A stretch of DNA of 64,000 nucleotides from TMP-86 sp964247385 (GTDB lineage Bacteria > Pseudomonadota > Gammaproteobacteria > Steroidobacterales > Steroidobacteraceae): assembly GCA_964247385.1 (NCBI GenBank), contig CAXTUB010000002.1, positions 62,001-126,000 on the forward strand, in the 5' to 3' direction. Below are positions 24,602 to 32,434 of this stretch, one piece after another (within the stretch, counting starts at the first letter, position 1; each line of letters starts with the position of its first letter). The translations under genes and the position numbers were made by a program. Under the pieces are notes generated by a model. It saw nothing but the letters and a program-made list of their open reading frames with translations. It was not told the origin of the DNA and ran no database searches.

Positions 24602-25627
24602 ATGGATCGCGAACCCATTGATTGGCGCCGGCGTGACCTGATCGGTGCGGGACTTAGCGTGGCCGCAGCGTCCGGCGCCACCATGGCCGGAGCGGCAACT
24701 CCTTCGAGGTCCATGGCTGGCTCACCCGGTGACTCCGCGCCAGGACCGGCGCTTCAAGATCCATTGACCAAATATCCCAGGCCGCCCTTTCCAGAGCAGC
24801 ATCAAGCATGGCCTGGGCTCGCAAGCAAAATGGATCCCGTGCCCGATCATGGTGAGAAGAGTTATCGCGGGGCCGCGCGGCTCGCCGGGCGCAAAGCGTT
24901 GATCACCGGAGGCGATTCAGGCATGGGCCGGGCGGCAGCCATCGCGTTCGCGAGGGAAGGGGCCGATGTGGCCATCAACTTTTTCCCCAGTGAGCAGCCC
25001 GATGCCGACGACGTGCTGGCCCTCATCCGCGCGGCCGGCCGCAAAGGAGTGGGTATTCCGGGCGATCTGCGGGACGAGGCGTTCTGTACGACGCTGGTGA
25101 ACCGGAGCATCGAGTCCCTCGGTGGGCTGGACATTCTCGTGAGCAACGCGGGCCGTCAGCAGGCGCACGATTCGATCCTGGATATTTCCAGCGAGCAGTT
25201 CGATTGGACGATGAAGACCAATATTTACGTGCCGTTTTGGATCATCAAAGCCGCGCTGCCTCATTTACGGCCAGGCTCGTGCATCATCGCGACGGCCTCC
25301 GAACAAGCGTATGACCCGACTCCCGAGTTGTACGACTACGCGCAAACCAAAGCCGCGACGGCGAACTTCGTCAAATCGCTCGCCAAGCAGCTCGCGCCGA
25401 AGGGCATCCGGGTCAACGGTGTTGCGCCAGGGCCGATATGGACGCCGCTGCAAATTTCCGGGGGCGCATCGCCGGAGAAGCAAAAGACGTTTGGCGGCAA
25501 GACGCCGTTCGGCCGCCCGGGTCAGCCCGCGGAGCTTGCGGGAATTTACGTCCAGCTTGCTGATAATCAGGGAAGTTTCGCCACCGGACAGATTTACGGA
25601 TCATCCGGCGGAGCAGGGCAGCCTTGA
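24602..25627 (+). CDS. Short-chain dehydrogenase/reductase with Tat-like N-terminus
   Basis: Classical SDR: cofactor motif TGGDSGMGRAAAIAF (about residues 102-116), NNAG-type element SNAGRQQ, catalytic Ser in TASEQAY and YxxxK in YAQTKAA, then the PGPIWTPL loop. The N-terminus has RRRDLIGAGLSVAAASGA, a twin-arginine-like signal, followed by a Pro-rich linker (KYPRPPFPEQHQAWPG) typical of the glucose/ribitol dehydrogenase-like (YhdF/YghA) group. Substrate unknown; a general-stress aldehyde or sugar reductase is likely. It lies 143 bases after ispH, inside the PGC, and converges on puhE with a 4-base gap. Whether the protein is exported is not certain. Confidence 0.85.
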   Translation: MDREPIDWRRRDLIGAGLSVAAASGATMAGAATPSRSMAGSPGDSAPGPALQDPLTKYPRPPFPEQHQAWPGLASKMDPVPDHGEKSYRGAARLAGRKALITGGDSGMGRAAAIAFAREGADVAINFFPSEQPDADDVLALIRAAGRKGVGIPGDLRDEAFCTTLVNRSIESLGGLDILVSNAGRQQAHDSILDISSEQFDWTMKTNIYVPFWIIKAALPHLRPGSCIIATASEQAYDPTPELYDYAQTKAATANFVKSLAKQLAPKGIRVNGVAPGPIWTPLQISGGASPEKQKTFGGKTPFGRPGQPAELAGIYVQLADNQGSFATGQIYGSSGGAGQP

Positions 25628-25631
25628 AAAT

Positions 25632-26405
25632 TCAGGCTGCGCTTTGTTTCGGCTTGAATGCCCACTTCCACAGAGTTTCGCTCGGCCACGAAATCATCAT
25701 GAAAATGTGCTCGATCAGCGCGAGGCCCATGAGCGCCGCAATCAGCGTGTAGCACGCCGAATCGGCCGCGGACTCCGCGGCCGCCGCGCATGCGGCGAAA
25801 TAGGCGGCCGCGGCGCCCGCGATTCCGACCGAAAGCGGAAACAGCGGGTTCATGGTCCGCTGGCGAAAAAAGCTTTTCAGATAGACGAGGTGCAACGGTA
25901 GAAAGGCCTCACCCGTGTTGCGCACGCCGAGAAACAAATTCAGCTTGGCGCTGATGCGCATGCACCACAGCACCAAAAAGGTGAGCAGCGCAGTTCGATT
26001 GGGCGCCCCCGCCGCCAGCCAGGCAATTGCGGCGGCAATGCACGCGGTTGCGACTTCATTATAAAAAATGGCTTCGACGGCGTGTCGAAAATGCGCCGGA
26101 CCGCGACAGGGCGAGGCGCACGCTGAGCGGCGCGGTCCGGTGATGTAGCCCATGAGAAAACTCATCTCCAGCCAACCCCACAATAGCACTGCGCAGGAAA
26201 ATGCAAGATACGCGCCGCCCACGCTCGAGACCTGCGCGCTGGATCGAGTGCCCAGGAGCGCAAGGCATGCCACGAGACTCATGCTTGCAAAGCTCACGCG
26301 GAACGTGCTCGGTTTGCGCTGGTCCAGGAACCAAATCACTCCGGTCGCGGCCCACCACAACAAAACCGCATAGCCCGCGGCTGCCAACGCATCGCCGGAG
26401 ATCAT
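25632..26405 (-). CDS. puhE: Photosynthetic complex assembly protein PuhE (DUF3623)
   Basis: Polytopic membrane protein of 257 residues with about seven hydrophobic helices. Diagnostic stretches are EMSFLMGYITGPRR, the RISAKLNLFLGVRN motif and the tail MMISWPSETLWKWA. PuhE affects reaction-centre assembly and bacteriochlorophyll level in Rhodobacter by an unknown mechanism. It is the last gene of the long minus-strand bchF operon and starts one base after the acsF stop. The gap to the convergent SDR is four bases, too small for a separate terminator. Confidence 0.92.
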   Translation of the reverse strand: MISGDALAAAGYAVLLWWAATGVIWFLDQRKPSTFRVSFASMSLVACLALLGTRSSAQVSSVGGAYLAFSCAVLLWGWLEMSFLMGYITGPRRSACASPCRGPAHFRHAVEAIFYNEVATACIAAAIAWLAAGAPNRTALLTFLVLWCMRISAKLNLFLGVRNTGEAFLPLHLVYLKSFFRQRTMNPLFPLSVGIAGAAAAYFAACAAAAESAADSACYTLIAALMGLALIEHIFMMISWPSETLWKWAFKPKQSAA

Positions 26406-26406
26406 T

Positions 26407-27492
26407 TCACCCCGCCGGCGCCATGCGCACGCGCTCGGGGAGATCGTGGCGCTGCACGGGAAGCAAATAAAGCCGCCCGAAGGTCAGCGCGGCCGCGCAC
26501 CCCACGCCGACTCGTTGCAGCCCTCCCCACATCCCACCCCGCGCTTTGGCGCGCGCGGCACGCTGTGAAAGAACCCGCAGCCGCTCGAGACCGGCGCTGA
26601 AGCGAGAATCTTCGATGGCCAGGGATACCGGAAACACCTGCCTTGAAATTTCCGTGGTGATCCGAAATACCGTTCGGTCGTATTCGGTCGGATCAATGCC
26701 GAATGCTTCGTGCATGAGTGGCCGGTCGTGATCACGCACATACATGGTCGCGAACACCGCGAGCAGAAAGAAGCGAATCCAAAGCCGGTTATGACCCCGC
26801 AGCAACTTGGGATCTGCGCGCATGATGAGCGCAAACGCTTCGCCGTGCCGGAACTCATCGTTGCACCATCGCTCGAACCAGCGAAAAATCGGATGGAACC
26901 GCTTTTCCGGATTGCGCTCGAGGTGCCGGTAGATGGTGATGTAGCGCGCGTAGCCGATCTTCTCGGAAAGATACGTGGCGTAATAAATGAACTTGGGCCG
27001 GAAATGAGTATATTTTTTACCTCGGCGCAGAAACCCCAGGTCTACGCCCACGCCAAAATCCTTCAACGCTTGATTGATGAAGCCCGCATGCCGGGCCTCG
27101 TCGCGCGCCATGCAGCTCATGAGCTCGCGCACTTGCGGGTTGGAGACTTTTCGCTTGATCTCGCTGTACAGCACACAGCCCGAGAACTCGGCGGTGACCG
27201 AGCTGATGAGGAAATCAAGAAACTCGCGATGCAGCGGGGCGGCGAGTGGGCGCACCTCGGCATCGAACTGGGCATTGCGCTCGAAATGGTCGCGGTTCGC
27301 ATCGCGCCTGAACTCCGCCATCATGGCATCCCACTCGGTTTGCACCGAGGTAACATCGATGCGCTCGAGCGCCGCATAATCGGTCTTGTAGAAACGCGGG
27401 CTGAGAAGCGTGTTCTCTTCCGCTTTCTTGGTGGCATCAATGGACTTGCCCACGGGCGCGTCTGCGCCGGTGGGAGAAGACGTGTCGATCAT
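26407..27492 (-). CDS. acsF: Aerobic Mg-protoporphyrin IX monomethyl ester cyclase AcsF
   Basis: Oxygen-dependent diiron oxidase that closes the isocyclic ring (E ring) of chlorophylls. Iron-ligand regions are visible at about residues 102-111 (EFSGCVLYSE), 132-135 (DEARHAGF) and 213-216 (NDEFRHGEAF). 361 residues, as usual. It lies within the puh group, between puhC (4-base overlap) and puhE. The oxygen-independent alternative, BchE, is absent from the window, which suggests pigment synthesis under at least low oxygen. In some proteobacteria AcsF needs BciE/Ycf54-like helpers; none is seen here. Confidence 0.96.
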   Translation of the reverse strand: MIDTSSPTGADAPVGKSIDATKKAEENTLLSPRFYKTDYAALERIDVTSVQTEWDAMMAEFRRDANRDHFERNAQFDAEVRPLAAPLHREFLDFLISSVTAEFSGCVLYSEIKRKVSNPQVRELMSCMARDEARHAGFINQALKDFGVGVDLGFLRRGKKYTHFRPKFIYYATYLSEKIGYARYITIYRHLERNPEKRFHPIFRWFERWCNDEFRHGEAFALIMRADPKLLRGHNRLWIRFFLLAVFATMYVRDHDRPLMHEAFGIDPTEYDRTVFRITTEISRQVFPVSLAIEDSRFSAGLERLRVLSQRAARAKARGGMWGGLQRVGVGCAAALTFGRLYLLPVQRHDLPERVRMAPAG

Positions 27493-27956
27493 GGCGGCTC
27501 CTTACTGGCGAGGAGAATCGCGGCGAAAGCGCCCGCATTCGCGGGTCCGAACACTTCGAGGTCGATATGCCGTGCCGTCGATGGATCATCGAGAGAGAGC
27601 CGGCCATCGGACCAATGTGTGAGACGGAACGGTGCCGCTGCGCCAATGTGCTCGGCCTTGCGCGTGCGGGCAAGCCCTCGCAGCACACCGCGCACAAAGC
27701 CCTGCGTGCCGGGAAGAACGGAATAAATCAGACGTGTGCTTGAAGCGTCGAGAACGGCGATGGCGCCGTCTGCTCGATCCTCGAAGCGCAGATCGCTCGA
27801 TTGCACGACGCTTGCAGCGGGAGGCTGCGCAGGGCGGTAATGCAACAGCCGGGCAGCGACCACCAATGCGAGGCAAAGCGCGACCAGCACACCGGCGCCG
27901 GCAATCACGGCGCGAGGCGCCATGGGTCGAGTGATAACCGCGGCGCGAGCGCTCAT
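27489..27956 (-). CDS. puhC: Photosynthetic complex assembly protein PuhC
   Basis: A 155-residue protein with one N-terminal transmembrane helix (about residues 16-37) and a periplasmic domain with DLRFEDRADGAIAVLDA and LPGTQGFVRGVLRGLAR, the conserved PuhC core. It assists assembly of the LH1-reaction centre core in purple bacteria. Overlaps puhB and acsF by 4 bases each, in the conserved puhA-B-C-acsF order. The start ATG at 27956 gives the normal length. Confidence 0.92.
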   Translation of the reverse strand: MSARAAVITRPMAPRAVIAGAGVLVALCLALVVAARLLHYRPAQPPAASVVQSSDLRFEDRADGAIAVLDASSTRLIYSVLPGTQGFVRGVLRGLARTRKAEHIGAAAPFRLTHWSDGRLSLDDPSTARHIDLEVFGPANAGAFAAILLASKEPP

Positions 27957-28588
27957 GCGGCCACGGGCTCGCGCAGGCGTGCAATGCGGGACGGCGCGGC
28001 GGCGGCGGCGACTCCGCCAGAACGCAGCGCGGCCGCCAGAATATCCGCCGGCACGGACACATCGGCCAAGCCGCGCAGAGCAGGCCGCGGCTGGAGAAAA
28101 TGACCGGCTTGCACGTGCGGCCAGTTGACCAGATAGCTGATGCGCTGCTTACGGGAAAGAGTCAACGCGATTTCCCCGCTCCCGTCGGTTTGCTTGCTGA
28201 TGTTGGCCGAGTCGATGAGCGCGAACGGCACGTTGATGGTGAGCGAGACGGCGACGCCGTGACGCAGGACGATGCGCGCGCTCGTGATGCTGTACACACT
28301 CGCGCGTGCGCTCGCAAACGCAAGTCCGCATAACAAGCCGACTGCGGCGAGTCCCAAGCTCGCAAGCCAGCCGAGCGACGCAAGCAACGCGGCCGCGCCG
28401 TGCGATGAGCCGATGGCGAGCCGCCACACGAGAAGCAATGCGAAGTAGACGGCCACTTTTCTCACGTGGAAAGCGCGCACGGCAAGCAATTGCCATCGCG
28501 GGCTTCCCTGCCACAAGAGCGTCTCACCTGGCGGAAGCTGCGCAGGCAACCCGCGAACCGGCTCGAATGCAAAATCATCGTGACTCAT
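27953..28588 (-). CDS. puhB: Photosynthetic complex assembly protein PuhB
   Basis: Membrane protein of 211 residues with a bacterial PH-like domain. Hallmarks: start SHDDFAFEPVRGLPAQLPPG, then ETLLWQGSPRW, two or three hydrophobic helices (about residues 42-95), YSITSARIVLRHGVAV and the C-terminal FLQPRPALRGL. PuhB forms dimers and binds the H subunit during reaction-centre assembly in Rhodobacter. It overlaps puhA by 4 bases. The C-terminal Ala-rich tail is variable in the family. Confidence 0.93.
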   Translation of the reverse strand: MSHDDFAFEPVRGLPAQLPPGETLLWQGSPRWQLLAVRAFHVRKVAVYFALLLVWRLAIGSSHGAAALLASLGWLASLGLAAVGLLCGLAFASARASVYSITSARIVLRHGVAVSLTINVPFALIDSANISKQTDGSGEIALTLSRKQRISYLVNWPHVQAGHFLQPRPALRGLADVSVPADILAAALRSGGVAAAAAPSRIARLREPVAA

Positions 28589-29349
28589 AAGAACGGCTCG
28601 GACCGTGCAGGCGTGGCATACAGCATGCCTCCGCCGTAGTACGCGCTGATGCGGTCTTCCTCGAGCTTGGTGACTTGGTCAGGGCTGGCGTGGGTCGGCA
28701 CGCCCGCGAACTGACCTCCGAGAATGGACTTGACGAGCACTTCATTGCGTCGTCGGTCGAAGCGGGCCAGAGGATAAGGCAGCAGCACTCGGCGCACGCC
28801 CGTGTCCACCTCGAGATAGCGCACCAGAACTTCGGCTCGGTCGACCCACAGTTCGGTCACCACGCCGCCGCGCACATAGTCATCTCCGTACACCGTCATG
28901 CCACGCGGGTTCGGATCGCGCCGATCAACGTGGAAACCCGGCGCGAGACGCATCGGAACAATGGCAGGCCGCCGATCGAAGGCGAGGTCGGGAACGTTGG
29001 CGCGATCTGCATAGGCGGCGGGTCCGACTGCATCCGCGAGCGGATCTCCTTCGGGATGGAGCGGCGCGCCCAGGAAATTACCGCGCGGGACGGCACGCAA
29101 AATGCGGATATCGATGCGCTCACGCGGCGCAAGCACGATGCTGGCATCAACTCGCATGAAAATCTTGGGTCGAGGGATCGCCGGAAAGCCTTGATGCCGT
29201 ACGCGCTGCGAGCGCTCGGATTCCAGCGGATAGCCCTCGCGCTTGTCCTCACGCCGAAGATAAATGATCAAGCCCGCAAAAAAGATCCAGAAGGCGTAGA
29301 GCACTACTTGCGCCACGTCGATGTAACTCGTAATTGCACCTGTATTCAT
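28585..29349 (-). CDS. puhA: Photosynthetic reaction centre H subunit
   Basis: Single-span subunit that caps the cytoplasmic side of the reaction centre and steers protons to the secondary quinone. One N-terminal helix (VAQVVLYAFWIFFAGLIIYL) is followed by REDKREGYPLE, the charged region and the PRC-barrel domain with RDPNPRGMTVYGDD, VTELWVDRAE and YYGGGMLYATPARSEPFL at the end. 254 residues, complete. Located 12 bases after lhaA in the conserved lhaA-puhA order. Confidence 0.96.
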   Translation of the reverse strand: MNTGAITSYIDVAQVVLYAFWIFFAGLIIYLRREDKREGYPLESERSQRVRHQGFPAIPRPKIFMRVDASIVLAPRERIDIRILRAVPRGNFLGAPLHPEGDPLADAVGPAAYADRANVPDLAFDRRPAIVPMRLAPGFHVDRRDPNPRGMTVYGDDYVRGGVVTELWVDRAEVLVRYLEVDTGVRRVLLPYPLARFDRRRNEVLVKSILGGQFAGVPTHASPDQVTKLEEDRISAYYGGGMLYATPARSEPFL

Positions 29350-29361
29350 GCGCCCCTCCGG

Positions 29362-30807
29362 TTAAGAAATCACTCTCGAATATTCCCGCACCGCCATGAC
29401 GGCTTCGGCCGATGGTGCGGGTTGCTCATCGCCACGCCGCACCAAGGGGCCGATCGCCACCAAGGTGGCGAACAACAATCCAATCTCGATGTGATACACG
29501 ACGCTATAGCCTGTTGCCGCACCGCGCATGCCTTCGCCCAAAGCGCCGCTCGCGGCCAGGGTGGCGATGCCGTCGCGAAGCGCGCCGCCGAGCGCAATGG
29601 CAAGGCCTGCACAGGTCGCTTGCACCGCGCCCCATGCGCCGAGTGCAAGACCGGTCTCTCCATTGCGCTCGCGCGCCATGGCGCCGGCCAGCGTGCCCAC
29701 CGAAAAGAAGCCGCCGCCGAAGCCGATGAGAACGCTGCCCAGCCGAAACAGCGCGGGCGCTTTCAGCGGCGCGGAAAAAATGACGCATGCAAATGCGCCG
29801 AGTCCAATGACGGCGCCGAGAGCCGCCACGCGATATGGATCGGCGCCCCGGCTTAATCGCCGCGCGGCGAGTAGAAACGCCGCAAGCGCACCCAGCGCAA
29901 GCATGGCCGTGAGCGTGGTGGTCGAGCTCACCGAGAGCTGCAGGACCTCACCCCCATAGGGCTCGAGCACGATGTCCTGCATATTGAAAGCCGCGGTGCC
30001 CAGGCCGACGGTCACGAGAAATCGAGGCGCCTTGCGGTGGCGTAAGAAGCGCTGCCACGAATCGCGGAAGCGTGTCGGCGTGGCCGCATCGGTCCGGCGC
30101 AGCATGCCGCGCGGCTCTTGCTTCCAAAGCGCCGTGAGATTCAACACCATGGTGAGCAGCGCCGCGCCCTGCACCACTTGAATCAGCCGCACCTCGCTGA
30201 AATTTGCAAGCAAACGGCCGAACAGTACTCCGGCGGCCACCATCCCGAGCAGCAGCATGCCGTACATCATGGCGATGACTCGCGGGCGAGTGTGCTCGGG
30301 CGCAAGATCCGTAGCGAGCGCAAGTCCGGCGGTCTGCGTGACCTGCAAGCCTGCCCCGACCAGCAAAAACGCGAGTGCGGAGGCCGCCTTGCCGATCCAG
30401 GCTGGCCCGTGCGTGTCGCCTGACAAGACGAGCAGCGCGAACGGCATGATGGCGAGGCCGCCGAACTGCAACAGAGTTCCCATCCAGATATACGGCACGC
30501 GGCGCCAGCCGAGCGCCGACACATGGTGATCCGAGCGAAAGCCGATGAGTGCTCGGAATGGGGCGAACACGAGCGGCAGCCCCACCATGGATGCGACCAG
30601 CCACGCGGGCACGCGAAGCTCGACGATGAGTACCCGGTTCAGCGTGCCGATCAAGAGCACCATGGCCATGCCGACGGTGACCTGGAACAGCGACAAGCGA
30701 ACGGCTTGCGCGCGCGGCAGGCCCATGCTGGCCGAATCGGCAAATGGCAGGAAACGCGTGCTCAGCTGCATCCAGCCGCGCGTGAGCTTCGCGGTGACGG
30801 CGCTCAC
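29362..30807 (-). CDS. lhaA: LH1 assembly protein LhaA (BCD/PucC family, 12 TM)
   Basis: Major-facilitator-type membrane protein of 481 residues with about 12 helices, required for LH1 assembly and probably a bacteriochlorophyll carrier. Landmarks: TRFLPFADSASMGLPRAQ, GTLNRVLIVELRVPAWLV, FAPFRALIGFRSD and RRVPYIWMGTLLQFGG. The GTG at 30807 overlaps the bchM stop (GTGA) and gives the family N-terminus (VSAVTAKLTRGWMQLSTRF); the frame is open 24 codons further inside bchM, without homology. Confidence 0.93.
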   Translation of the reverse strand: MSAVTAKLTRGWMQLSTRFLPFADSASMGLPRAQAVRLSLFQVTVGMAMVLLIGTLNRVLIVELRVPAWLVASMVGLPLVFAPFRALIGFRSDHHVSALGWRRVPYIWMGTLLQFGGLAIMPFALLVLSGDTHGPAWIGKAASALAFLLVGAGLQVTQTAGLALATDLAPEHTRPRVIAMMYGMLLLGMVAAGVLFGRLLANFSEVRLIQVVQGAALLTMVLNLTALWKQEPRGMLRRTDAATPTRFRDSWQRFLRHRKAPRFLVTVGLGTAAFNMQDIVLEPYGGEVLQLSVSSTTTLTAMLALGALAAFLLAARRLSRGADPYRVAALGAVIGLGAFACVIFSAPLKAPALFRLGSVLIGFGGGFFSVGTLAGAMARERNGETGLALGAWGAVQATCAGLAIALGGALRDGIATLAASGALGEGMRGAATGYSVVYHIEIGLLFATLVAIGPLVRRGDEQPAPSAEAVMAVREYSRVIS

Positions 30808-31502
30808 GCCCGCACCAGCTGAAGCGCCTGCGATTGATAGAAACCGCTGGAGATACGTTGCGTCGCGGCCACGCGCCAATGGCGCAGCTCCGGCGCATTG
30901 GCCAGCATCTGACGCAGCTCAGCTTCCGCTACGGGCTCGATGGCAGGCGCGCGATCAGCGCGCGGAAAGAGCCGGCCCACGGAATGCATGGCGGTGAGCG
31001 CCGCGGTTTTTGGCGCAAAAGTCAGCACCATGCTCTCTTGCACACGCCGCGCGAGCTGCGCGAGCACTCGCACCATGTCGTGCGTGTCGTAATGAATGAG
31101 CGAGTCCATCGCGACCACGTGATTGAAATGACCGAGCGACTCATCGAGCAGATCGCCTGCGCGAAAGTCGATTCGGCCGCGAAGCGGCGAGGGCAGCCGC
31201 TCACGCGCCAATTGAATCAACGTGGGCGATAAGTCGACGGCCACGACCTGCGCGCCTCGCTGCGCCGCTTCGATGGCGAGCATGCCGGTGCCGCAGCCTG
31301 CATCGAGCACGCGTGCACCATCGAGCGATGCGGGCAGCAGACCAAGAAGCGTAGCCCGCATGACATTGCGTCCGGCGCGCACCGTGGTGCGAATACGACC
31401 CAGCGGCTCCGTGGAGGTGAGGCGCGCCCAAGCATCGGCGGCGGTGCGATCGAAATACCGCTCGATGCGCTCGCGGCGCAGCTCATAGCTCGCGGACTGC
31501 AT
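30804..31502 (-). CDS. bchM: Mg-protoporphyrin IX O-methyltransferase BchM
   Basis: SAM-dependent methyltransferase that esterifies the C-13 propionate of Mg-protoporphyrin IX, the step after Mg chelation and before AcsF. The SAM-binding motif VLDAGCGTGMLAIEAAQRGA lies near residue 65, followed by VVAVDLSPTL and a conserved MDSLIHYD. 232 residues. The ATG at 31502 (MQSASYELRRERIERYFDRT) follows the bchL stop by 11 bases. Immediately downstream comes lhaA with a GTGA overlap. Confidence 0.95.
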   Translation of the reverse strand: MQSASYELRRERIERYFDRTAADAWARLTSTEPLGRIRTTVRAGRNVMRATLLGLLPASLDGARVLDAGCGTGMLAIEAAQRGAQVVAVDLSPTLIQLARERLPSPLRGRIDFRAGDLLDESLGHFNHVVAMDSLIHYDTHDMVRVLAQLARRVQESMVLTFAPKTAALTAMHSVGRLFPRADRAPAIEPVAEAELRQMLANAPELRHWRVAATQRISSGFYQSQALQLVRA

Positions 31503-31513
31503 GGGTTTTTGGC

Positions 31514-32434
31514 TCAATCGAATCCCAGTAAATCGAATATCTCGCGATCCTTGAGCGGCTCCGCCATGAGAGGGTCGGTCCCGTCCCACAGCGCTTGCGC
31601 CAAGCGTAAGTATTCCGTTTGAACGGCTTCGAGCTCGGGAGAGGGTTCCATTTCGAACAGCGTGGATTTCTTCAAGCGGCTGCGTCGGATCACGTCCAGA
31701 TCGGGAAAGCGGGCCATGGTTTTCAGGCCGACACGCTCATTGAAGCGATCGATCTGATCGGTTCCGGCGCTGCGATTGGCGATCACGCCGCCGAGCCGCA
31801 CCTGATAGTTCTTGGACTTGGCCTGAATGGCGGCCACGATACGATTCATCGCGAAGATCGAATCGAAATCGTTGGCCGTCACGATGAGCGCGCGCTCGGC
31901 GTGCTGGAGCGGCGCTGCGAAGCCGCCGCACACCACATCGCCCAACACATCGAAGATGACCACATCGGTGTCTTCGAGCAGATGATGCTCCTTCAGAAGC
32001 TTGACGGTTTGCCCCACCACGTAGCCGCCGCATCCCGTGCCTGCGGGTGGGCCGCCGGCTTCGACGCACATGACGCCATTGAAGCCCGTGTAGACGAAGT
32101 CCTCGACGCGCAGCTCCTCGGGGTGAAAATCGACCGACTCGAGCACATCGATGACGGTGGGCACGAGACGCTTGGTCAGCGTGAACGTCGAATCGTGCTT
32201 CGGATCGCAACCGATTTGCAGCACGCGCTTGCCGAGCTTAGAGAATGCCGCGGACAAATTCGAGGACGTCGTGCTCTTGCCGATGCCGCCTTTGCCGTAA
32301 ACCGCAAAGACTTTCGCATTGCCGATGCGCACGCTCGCATCGAGCCGCACCTGCACGCTGCCCTCGCCGTCATCTCGCGGTGCGGAGGGTGAGCGGCGCG
32401 TCAGCGTGGACAGCGGAATCGTCGTGGTGGTCAT
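31514..32434 (-). CDS. bchL: Light-independent protochlorophyllide reductase iron protein BchL
   Basis: NifH-like ATP-dependent reductase of the dark protochlorophyllide reductase (DPOR). P-loop YGKGGIGKSTT at about residues 46-56; bridging 4Fe-4S cysteines at 123 (VMCVEAGG) and 169 (DVVCGGF), one pair per homodimer. 306 residues. The ATG overlaps the bchH stop by 4 bases. DPOR is oxygen sensitive, so pigment synthesis probably proceeds best at low oxygen despite the oxygen-using AcsF. No light-dependent POR gene was seen. Confidence 0.97.
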   Translation of the reverse strand: MTTTTIPLSTLTRRSPSAPRDDGEGSVQVRLDASVRIGNAKVFAVYGKGGIGKSTTSSNLSAAFSKLGKRVLQIGCDPKHDSTFTLTKRLVPTVIDVLESVDFHPEELRVEDFVYTGFNGVMCVEAGGPPAGTGCGGYVVGQTVKLLKEHHLLEDTDVVIFDVLGDVVCGGFAAPLQHAERALIVTANDFDSIFAMNRIVAAIQAKSKNYQVRLGGVIANRSAGTDQIDRFNERVGLKTMARFPDLDVIRRSRLKKSTLFEMEPSPELEAVQTEYLRLAQALWDGTDPLMAEPLKDREIFDLLGFD

